The translations under genes were made by a program, and so were the position numbers. From Lysobacter sp. BMK333-48F3 (GTDB lineage: Bacteria > Pseudomonadota > Gammaproteobacteria > Xanthomonadales > Xanthomonadaceae), in NCBI RefSeq assembly GCF_019733395.1, contig NZ_JAIHOO010000001.1, forward strand, positions 2,790,501 to 2,854,500: DNA of 64,000 nt. Reading direction: 5' to 3'. Numbering within the stretch: the stretch's first letter is position 1; the number at the start of each line of letters is the position of its first letter. Of the stretch, positions 57,967 to 64,000 are shown piece after piece. The notes under the pieces are model-generated. The model was not told the DNA's origin and made no database searches. It saw nothing but the letters and a program-made list of their open reading frames with translations.

Positions 57967-58965
57967 ATGACGGTTACCGCCAACCAGGTACTGCGCCCGC
58001 GTGGTCCGCAGATCGAACGCCTCAACGGCAATCGCGCGAAAGTCGTGATCGAACCGTTGGAGCGCGGCTACGGCCACACGCTGGGCAACGCGCTGCGCCG
58101 CGTGCTGCTGTCTTCGATCCCGGGTTTCGCCATCACCGAGGTCGAAATCGACGGCGTGCTGCACGAGTACACCACGGTCGAAGGTCTGGAAGAGGACGTG
58201 CTCGAGGTTCTGCTGAACCTGAAGGACGTCGCCATCCGCATGCACACCGGCGAGTCCTCGACGCTGTCGCTGGCCAAGCAGGGCCCCGGCATCGTCACCG
58301 CCGGCGACATCAAGACCGACCACAACGTCGAAATCCTCAACACCGACCATGTGATCTGCCACCTGACCAAGGACACGGCGATCAACATGCGTCTGAAGAT
58401 CGAGCGCGGCTTCGGCTACCAGCCGGCCGCTGCGCGTCGCCGTCCGGACGAAGAAACCCGCGCCATCGGCCGCCTGATGCTGGACGCCAGCTTCTCGCCG
58501 GTCCGTCGCGTCGCCTACGCCGTCGAAGCCGCGCGCGTCGAACAGCGCACCGACCTCGACAAGCTGGTGCTGGACATCGAAACCAACGGCACGATCGACG
58601 CCGAGGAAGCCGTGCGCACCGCCGCCGACATCCTCACCGACCAGCTGTCGGTGTTCGGCGACTTCACCCACCGCGACCGCGGTGCGCAGAAGCCGGCCAC
58701 CAGCGGCATCGACCCGATCCTGCTGCGTCCGATCGACGACCTCGAGCTGACCGTGCGTTCGGCCAACTGCCTCAAGGCCGAGAGCATCTACTACGTCGGC
58801 GATCTGATCCAGAAGACCGAAGTCGAACTGCTCAAGACCCCGAACCTGGGCAAGAAGTCGCTCACCGAGATCAAGGAAGTGCTGGCTCAGCGCGGCCTGT
58901 CCCTCGGCATGAAGCTCGAGAACTGGCCGCCGGCCGGCATCGCTTCGCACGGGATGATGGGGTGA
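57967..58965 (+). CDS. rpoA: RNA polymerase alpha subunit
   Basis: A 332-residue alpha subunit. The N-terminal domain (1 to about 235) makes the dimer ([25 protein letters not shown]). A flexible linker leads to the C-terminal domain (about 250-332), with the UP-element/activator contact Arg264 in [18 protein letters not shown] and [19 protein letters not shown]. Length is close to E. coli (329). rplQ is 274 bases downstream. Confidence 0.98.
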   Translation: MTVTANQVLRPRGPQIERLNGNRAKVVIEPLERGYGHTLGNALRRVLLSSIPGFAITEVEIDGVLHEYTTVEGLEEDVLEVLLNLKDVAIRMHTGESSTLSLAKQGPGIVTAGDIKTDHNVEILNTDHVICHLTKDTAINMRLKIERGFGYQPAAARRRPDEETRAIGRLMLDASFSPVRRVAYAVEAARVEQRTDLDKLVLDIETNGTIDAEEAVRTAADILTDQLSVFGDFTHRDRGAQKPATSGIDPILLRPIDDLELTVRSANCLKAESIYYVGDLIQKTEVELLKTPNLGKKSLTEIKEVLAQRGLSLGMKLENWPPAGIASHGMMG

Positions 58966-59239
58966 GTCCCGGCCTCGCTGCGCGGCACCGCCGCGCGGCC
59001 GGGGCGAACGCCCGGCGCGCTGCGCCGGGCCGGGGAACGACAGGAGTCCACGCCGGAGTAACCCGAAGCGTGGACTCCCTGCCTCAGTAACACCGCAACA
59101 AGCACCACCGCCGACGGACCCAAGTCCGCGGCCCGCCGGTCAAGGAAGGCCGGTTCGGACCATCCGCAGTCCAATGCTCCAACGCCTGGATGGCGACAGC
59201 GAAGTCCAACCGTCCCAACATTCATCAGGAACCACAGTC
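58966..59239 (+). other. Structured rpoA-rplQ spacer
   Basis: These 274 bases hold no gene. There are at least two strong hairpins: CCCGGCGC/GCGCCGGG (59011-59029) and GGAGTCCACGC/GCGTGGACTCC (59043-59078, loop 14). Neither has a T run. In E. coli rplQ follows rpoA after about 40 bases, so this spacer is long and could separately tune L17. Confidence 0.6.
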
Positions 59240-59614
59240 ATGCGCCACCAGAAAGCCGGTCGTAAGTTCAGCCGCACCAGCGCCCACCGCGATGCCATGT
59301 TCACCAACATGGCGGCCTCGCTGATCAAGCACGGCCTGATCCGCACCACCCTGCCCAAGGCCAAGGAACTGCGCCGCGTCGCCGAGCCGCTGATCACCCT
59401 GGCCAAGCAGGACGGCGTCGCCAACCGCCGCCTGGCCTTCTCGCGCCTGCGCGACAAGGAAGCCGTCGGCACCCTGTTCACCACCCTGGGCCCGCGCTAC
59501 GCGAGCCGTCCGGGCGGCTACCTGCGCATCCTCAAGTGCGGTTTCCGCGCCGGCGACAACGCGCCGATGGCCTATGTCGAGCTGGTGGACCGTCCGGAAG
59601 CGGCGGCCGAGTAA
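59240..59614 (+). CDS. rplQ: 50S ribosomal protein L17
   Basis: A 124-residue L17. Typical: [56 protein letters not shown], and the C-terminal [26 protein letters not shown]. The start at 59240 gives the universal N-terminus; an upstream in-frame ATG (59174) adds 22 unrelated residues. It ends the ribosomal-protein cluster and is followed by a terminator. Confidence 0.98.
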   Translation: MRHQKAGRKFSRTSAHRDAMFTNMAASLIKHGLIRTTLPKAKELRRVAEPLITLAKQDGVANRRLAFSRLRDKEAVGTLFTTLGPRYASRPGGYLRILKCGFRAGDNAPMAYVELVDRPEAAAE

Positions 59615-59697
59615 TACCGTCCGCGCCGCATCCGGCGCGACGAACAGCCAGCACACTGGGTCTCGGCCGGGCGACGGTCGGGGTCCTTGCGAGCGAG

Positions 59698-59725
59698 AAC
59701 CCCGGCCGAAAGGTCGGGGTTTTTG
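59698..59725 (+). terminator. Rho-independent terminator after rplQ
   Basis: AACCCCGGCC pairs with GGTCGGGGTT (one G-T pair) around GAAA, with the T run TTTTT at the 3' end. It lies 84 bases after rplQ and ends the alpha operon. Confidence 0.88.
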
Positions 59726-59991
59726 CTTTCCGGCGACGGTTACGCCGGCAACGGTTACCGCAGTAAACGTCGCGAGCCGGTATGGTCGTAGCCACGCACG
59801 CAGGAGGTTCTCGGGAAGGCAGTAGCGGGCCGCTTCGGTCCGCGGTTTCGGGTCGCAGGACCAATCGTCGCAGGGCGGCAACTTTCGCGCCGCTGGCGCA
59901 GTCCATCTGGGCTGCGGCGCGACACAGCGTTGCCCCGACTGATGCCGATCGGACATTGGCACGACCCGACCCCGACCCGTATGGTGTGTAC

Positions 59992-60492
59992 ATGAACCCT
60001 TTCAAAGCCTCCTTCCGCGTCCAGTTTCTGCTCGGTTTCCTGGCCTGTGCCGGGCTGCTGGGCTATGCCTTCTACCTCCAGCTCTACCAGCACCTGGAAC
60101 CGTGCCCGCTGTGCATCTTCCAGCGCGTGGGCTTCTTCGCCCTGGGCCTGGTGTTCCTGCTCGGCGCGATCCACGGCCCGCGCAAGCCAGGCGGCCGCCG
60201 CGCCTACGGCGTGCTGGCCTTGCTGGCCTCGCTCGGCGGCATCGCCGTGGCCGGCAACCACGTCCGCCTGCAGCACCTGCCGCCGGACCAGGTCCCGGCC
60301 TGTGGCCCGGGCCTGGACTACATGCTCGAGGCGATGCCGATCGCCGGGGTGATCCGCAAAGTCATGACCGGCTCGGGCGAATGCGCCGCCGTCGACTGGA
60401 GCTTCCTCGGCCTGGCGATGCCGGCCTGGAGCCTGATCTGTTTCATCGTGCTCGCGTTGTGGGCGGCCTATGCCGCGTTCCGCGGCCGTTGA
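59992..60492 (+). CDS. dsbB: Disulfide bond formation protein DsbB
   Basis: A 166-residue inner-membrane quinone reductase that reoxidises DsbA. Four membrane segments (about residues 11-29, 45-61, 71-87, 141-162). The first redox pair is Cys38/Cys41 (EPCPLCIFQRVGF), and the second is Cys104 and Cys131 (VPACGPG and GSGECAAVDW) in the second periplasmic loop. All four essential cysteines and Arg45 after the first pair are present. No ribosome-binding site is visible; TTGGCA and TATGGT (59955-59984) end only 8 bases from the ATG, so the mRNA may be nearly leaderless. Confidence 0.95.
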   Translation: MNPFKASFRVQFLLGFLACAGLLGYAFYLQLYQHLEPCPLCIFQRVGFFALGLVFLLGAIHGPRKPGGRRAYGVLALLASLGGIAVAGNHVRLQHLPPDQVPACGPGLDYMLEAMPIAGVIRKVMTGSGECAAVDWSFLGLAMPAWSLICFIVLALWAAYAAFRGR

Positions 60493-60579
60493 CCCGGATA
60501 TAGCGTCACCCGTTTCGCTGCCACCCTTCCATCCACCCCGACCCCTCCCTCTCTCGCAAGTCCAACCGGAACCAAGGAA

Positions 60580-61971
60580 ATGAGCGCCTCCGATCGCAGC
60601 AACCTCCGTGCCGTCAATCTGCCCGCCGACTGGAGCCCGACCTCCTGGCGCGAGCGCACCGCACTGCAGTTGCCGAACTATCCGGACGCGGCCGAGTTGG
60701 ACAGCGCCCTGCAGGAACTGCGCCATCTGCCGCCGCTGGTGACCTCCTGGGAAATCCTGTCGCTGAAGCAGCAACTGGCCGAGGCGCAGGAGGGCAAGCG
60801 ATTTTTGCTGCAGGGCGGGGATTGCGCCGAGAGCTTCGACCAGTGCAGCTCGGACGTGATCTCCAACCGGCTCAAGGTGCTGCTGCAGATGAGCCTGGTG
60901 CTGGTGCACGGCATGCGCAAGCCGGTGGTGCGGGTGGGCCGGTTCGCCGGCCAGTACGCCAAGCCGCGTTCGGCCGACACCGAAACCATCGACGGGGTGA
61001 CCCTGCCGAGCTACCGCGGCGACATGGTCAACGGCCCGGCTTTCAACGAGACCGCGCGCAAGCCCGACCCGCGGCGCATGATCAAGGCGCATGCGCGTTC
61101 GGCGATGACGATGAACTTCGTCCGCGCGCTGATCGACGGCGGCTTCGCCGACCTGCACCACCCCGAGTACTGGAACCTGAGCTGGGTCGGCCACTCGCCG
61201 CTGGCCGACGAATACCGGCGCATGGTCAATGCGATCGGCGACGCGGTGCGCTTCATGGAGACCCTGTCGGGTTCGGAAGTGCACAACCTCAACCGGGTCG
61301 ACTTCTACACCTCGCACGAAGCCCTGTTGCTGCCGTACGAGGAGTCGCTGACCCGGCAGGTGCCGCGCCATTGGGGCTGGTTCAACCTCAGCACCCATTA
61401 CCCGTGGATCGGCATGCGCACCGCGGCGGTCGACGGCGCCCATGCCGAATACTTCCGCGGCATCCGCAATCCGATCGCGCTCAAGGTCGGCCCGTCGGTG
61501 ACCCCGGACCAGTTGCTGCGCACCGTCGACCTGCTCAATCCGGACGACGAGCCGGGCCGCCTGACCTTCATCCACCGCATGGGCGCCAGCCAGATCGCCG
61601 ACAAGCTGCCGACCCTGCTCGATGCGATGCGCCGCGACGGCCGCCGCGTGCTGTGGGTCTGCGACCCGATGCACGGCAACACCGAGAGCACCAGCAACGG
61701 CTACAAGACCCGCCGCTTCCGCAACATCCGGGCCGAGATCGAAACCGCGTTCGAGCTGCACGCCGCGGCCGGTACGCGCCTGGGCGGCGTGCACCTGGAG
61801 CTGACCGGCGAGGACGTCACCGAGTGCCTGGGCGGCGCGCGCGAGCTGACCGAGAGCGATCTGGAACGCGCCTACCGTTCCACCGTCGATCCGCGCCTGA
61901 ACTACGAGCAGGCGCTGGAAGTGGCGATGCTGATCGTGCGCAAGCAGGCGCAGATCGCGGCGCCGGCGTAA
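60580..61971 (+). CDS. 3-deoxy-7-phosphoheptulonate synthase, class II
   Basis: A 463-residue plant-type (class II) DAHP synthase that joins PEP and erythrose-4-phosphate in the first shikimate step. Signatures: LQGGDCAESFDQC with metal-binding Cys82, KPVVRVGRFAGQYAKPRS, PSYRGDMVNG, FYTSHEALLLPYEESLTR, GMRTAAVDGAHAEYFRGIRNPIALKVGPS and CDPMHGNTESTSNGYKTR. Xanthomonads and many soil bacteria use this class. Full length (about 450-470). It is followed by a strong bidirectional terminator. Confidence 0.95.
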   Translation: MSASDRSNLRAVNLPADWSPTSWRERTALQLPNYPDAAELDSALQELRHLPPLVTSWEILSLKQQLAEAQEGKRFLLQGGDCAESFDQCSSDVISNRLKVLLQMSLVLVHGMRKPVVRVGRFAGQYAKPRSADTETIDGVTLPSYRGDMVNGPAFNETARKPDPRRMIKAHARSAMTMNFVRALIDGGFADLHHPEYWNLSWVGHSPLADEYRRMVNAIGDAVRFMETLSGSEVHNLNRVDFYTSHEALLLPYEESLTRQVPRHWGWFNLSTHYPWIGMRTAAVDGAHAEYFRGIRNPIALKVGPSVTPDQLLRTVDLLNPDDEPGRLTFIHRMGASQIADKLPTLLDAMRRDGRRVLWVCDPMHGNTESTSNGYKTRRFRNIRAEIETAFELHAAAGTRLGGVHLELTGEDVTECLGGARELTESDLERAYRSTVDPRLNYEQALEVAMLIVRKQAQIAAPA

Positions 61972-61985
61972 GGCCGGGATCCTCG

Positions 61986-62027
61986 CCCCAAGAAGAGCCC
62001 GCCGTTCGGCGGGCTTTTTTTTGGGGC
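61986..62027. terminator. Bidirectional terminator after the DAHP synthase gene
   Basis: The stem AGCCCGCCG/CGGCGGGCT with loop TT is followed by eight Ts and preceded by a run with A residues (CCCCAAGAAG). The outer bases CCCCAA and TTGGGG extend the stem. It is a strong intrinsic terminator on the plus strand and possible on the minus strand. Confidence 0.92.
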
Positions 62028-62258
62028 GGGATTCGGGATTGGTGGGAGCGGGTGCGCGCGATCGTGTGCGGGGCGGGTTCTTGAACAAGGCGCGAGTGGG
62101 CGGGACCGGGCCGTCGTAGCGGCGCGCAGGGACGAGGTGTCGTCGGTTCGCGGCGGTTTTGCGGACCTTCGTCGCGGTTGGCGCGGCTTGCGTCGCAAGC
62201 GCGCCGTCGTGCGTCGCGAGGGGCGTCTATGATGCGCGTCTTTCCATGGAGGAACGCG

Positions 62259-63515
62259 ATGCGACGGTTTGCGATGATGACGTCCTGCCTGTTGGCCTGC
62301 GCCGCACTCGCGGCCTGCGGCGGAGCCGGCAGCGACGATGCGGCGGCGCCCGCCGCCGAAAGCGCGGCCGATCGCGGCGATGCCGCCGCGGCGGCCGAGA
62401 CCGAGACCGAAGCCGAGGACGGCGACGAGGCGCAGGCCGTGCCGCAGTTCCCGGTGATTCCCGCCATCGTCGTGCCCGACATCGTCGGCGTCTCGCCCGC
62501 GCAACGCGCGCTGGAGAGCTCGATCCAGGACGTGCTCGATCCGGTGGCCGGGATCAGCGTCAAGCCGGCGCGTTGCGACTCCGGCGGCCAGCTGCTGGCC
62601 GACGGCGGCCTGACCAGCGTGGACGCGCAAGGGCGCTGGACCCGCAACAGCGGCCAGGGCGCGTTCCAGCTCGGCGCCGACGGCAGCGGCAGCGCCAACT
62701 ACGAAGGCGGCCAGATCGTGGTCAACGCCGACGGCAGCGGTTCGATCAACGCTTCCTCGGGCAAGGCGCCGTCCGGCGACGAGGAGGACGACGAAGACGG
62801 CCCGGCCCGCGGTCCGATCGTCGAGGTGAAAGCGGACGGTTCGGGGAGCTACACCGGCCCGGCCGGCCAGATCGCGCTCGACGGCAAGGGCGGCGGCAGC
62901 TGGAACGACGAGCACAACCAGATCCGCAACAACGGCGACGGCAGCGGCAGCTGGAACGGCCCGCTCGGCCTGGTGGTGGTGAACAAGGACGGCTCCGGCA
63001 CCTGGAACGGTCCCGACGAGATGGTGCGCAACCACGGCGACGGCACCGGCACCGTCGGTACGCCGGGCCGCAAGGTGAAGATGGCGCCGCTGCCGAAGTT
63101 GGCCCCGGCCGGCAAGTTTCCGCCGCTGGCGAAGTTCTCGTTGCCGGGCGCGCCCTGCGGCTACGTGATCACCTTGAGCGATCGGGTGCTATTCGACTTC
63201 GACAAGTCCGACATCCGCGCCGATGCGGCGGAAGTGCTGGATGCGCTGGCGAAGGCGTTGGCCAGGGTCAAGACCACCGGCCTGGAGATTCGTGGCCACA
63301 CCGATTCCAAGGGCGCCGACGACTACAACCAGGCTTTGTCGGAGCGGCGCGCCCGCTCTGTGGTCGGCGCGCTGCAGCAGCGCGGCGCCGCCGCGGACGC
63401 CGCGGCGAAGGGATATGGCGAAACCCAGCCGGTGGCGCCCAACGAGGTCGCCGGCCAGGACGACCCGGCCGGCCGCCAGCTCAACCGGCGCGTCGAGATC
63501 TTCGTCAGGACTTGA
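62259..63515 (+). CDS. OmpA-family lipoprotein with DGSGS repeats
   Basis: A 418-residue outer-envelope protein. Residues 1-20 are a lipoprotein signal (ACAALAAC, lipidated Cys20). An acidic, Ala/Glu-rich stretch (21-60) follows, then a small domain (61-133). Residues about 134-270 contain seven units of roughly 17 residues built on (I/V)-x-x-x-x-DGSGS-W/Y-N-G, interrupted by an acidic insert (DEEDDED). Residues 306-418 are a complete OmpA peptidoglycan-binding domain (VLFDFDKSDIRADA, IRGHTDSKGADDYNQALSERRARSV, GYGETQP, NRRVEI). The repeats probably form a beta-solenoid spacer. Start at 62259 because GGAGG lies 8 bases ahead; upstream ATGs add a non-signal sequence. Confidence 0.88.
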   Translation: MRRFAMMTSCLLACAALAACGGAGSDDAAAPAAESAADRGDAAAAAETETEAEDGDEAQAVPQFPVIPAIVVPDIVGVSPAQRALESSIQDVLDPVAGISVKPARCDSGGQLLADGGLTSVDAQGRWTRNSGQGAFQLGADGSGSANYEGGQIVVNADGSGSINASSGKAPSGDEEDDEDGPARGPIVEVKADGSGSYTGPAGQIALDGKGGGSWNDEHNQIRNNGDGSGSWNGPLGLVVVNKDGSGTWNGPDEMVRNHGDGTGTVGTPGRKVKMAPLPKLAPAGKFPPLAKFSLPGAPCGYVITLSDRVLFDFDKSDIRADAAEVLDALAKALARVKTTGLEIRGHTDSKGADDYNQALSERRARSVVGALQQRGAAADAAAKGYGETQPVAPNEVAGQDDPAGRQLNRRVEIFVRT

Positions 63516-64000
63516 GTCAGCGCACCACTCGGCCGGCTTTTACGGTTCATCTCTCTGTAGCCGTTGCTGTTCCCCCTTTGAAAAAGGGTGAGAGCGTGCG
63601 CTTGCGAACCGCAGGTTCGCGCACGATCGAACGCCAGCAGGCTATGCCTGCTGGCCGGACGGGTAGGGGGGATTTGCTTTGGCCTTGCCCTGAAGCGAGC
63701 AAAAGCAAATCCCCCGCGCCGCCGCTCTCTCGCTCGTATGCAACGACGCAAGGCGCGCGCCCCCTTTGCTAAAGGGGGCGATGTTGAAGGTGCCGCTGCG
63801 CAGGGACGATGCGGACGGCGTGGAAGGCGTCGCTTCGTAGGGAGCGACCCGACGGATCGATGCAGAAGGCGTCGCCTCGGCCGAAGAGAGCGGTGCGCCG
63901 TCGTTTCCCGCACTCGCATTTGCCTTTCCCCCCTTTGAAAAAGGGGGGGTAGGGGGATTTGCTTTGGCTCTCGTCTTGAACCGAGCAGAAGCAAATCCCC
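63516..64000. repeat. Repeat cluster without a gene
   Basis: No gene is visible. From 63572 there is CCCCCTTTGAAAAAGGG, then a two-hairpin unit (about 63588-63668) nearly identical to 3671-3756, then GGGGGATTTGCTTT facing AAAGCAAATCCCC (63668-63708), CCCCCTTTGCTAAAGGGGGC (63761-63780), CCCCCCTTTGAAAAAGGGGGG (63929-63949), and a last GGGGGATTTGCTTT...AAGCAAATCCCC pair ending at the window edge. This is an array of dispersed intergenic palindromes. Confidence 0.75.

Overview
The window comes from a GC-rich gammaproteobacterium of the family Xanthomonadaceae, most likely Lysobacter or a close relative. The basis is gene order (hemA - TPR gene - lolB - ispE - tRNA-Gln - prs - rplY - pth - ychF, then tRNA-Tyr/Gly/Thr - tuf - tRNA-Trp - secE - nusG - rplKAJL - rpoBC - rpsLG - fusA - tuf - S10/spc/alpha operons), strongly GC-biased third codon positions, and the dispersed repeats between genes (GTAG-headed palindromes and GGGAATCGGGAAT palindromes). 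The genus is inferred from recognition of families and synteny, not from a search.

Layout. 1-3.3 kb: a membrane protein and a WrbA-type quinone reductase on the minus strand, then a plus-strand run of a YihY/BrkB membrane protein, a thioredoxin-like lipoprotein and acylphosphatase. 3.3-3.8 kb: a repeat-filled spacer with no gene. 3.8-12.1 kb: accessory and housekeeping genes (a DUF2145 pair, an XRE regulator, polyphosphate kinase 2 with a small regulator and MoaB, a secreted beta-helix protein, an OGT-like glycosyltransferase, a GNAT acetyltransferase). 12.4-14.9 kb: prfA and hemA on the minus strand. 15-22.6 kb: TPR protein, lolB (with an unusual extra C-terminal domain), ispE, tRNA-Gln, prs, rplY, pth and ychF. 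22.7-42.4 kb: four tRNAs, two practically identical tuf genes, secE-nusG, rplKAJL, rpoBC, rpsL-rpsG-fusA. 42.4-45.4 kb: a spacer and a two-gene cassette for a secreted papain-fold cysteine protease and an exported partner, lying between tuf and rpsJ where most relatives have nothing. 45.4-59.6 kb: the S10, spc and alpha ribosomal operons through rplQ. 60-63.5 kb: dsbB, a class II DAHP synthase and an OmpA-like lipoprotein with glycine-rich repeats. 63.5-64 kb: a second copy of the repeat cluster seen at 3.3-3.8 kb.

How it works together. About two thirds of the window makes the transcription and translation machinery: RNA polymerase alpha, beta and beta', NusG, both EF-Tu genes, EF-G, RF1, peptidyl-tRNA hydrolase, five tRNAs and most of the ribosomal proteins of the str, L11, S10, spc and alpha operons. 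SecE and SecY sit inside these operons and supply the export channel. LolB, the two lipoproteins, DsbB and the secreted proteins depend on that channel.

What stands out: the protease cassette wedged into the str/S10 junction, the LolB fusion, the OmpA protein with about seven DGSGS-type repeats, two tuf genes kept identical by conversion, and a family of palindromic repeats that has entered spacers between essential genes and even supplies the last codons of hemA. I saw no CRISPR array, insertion sequence, prophage or rRNA gene.
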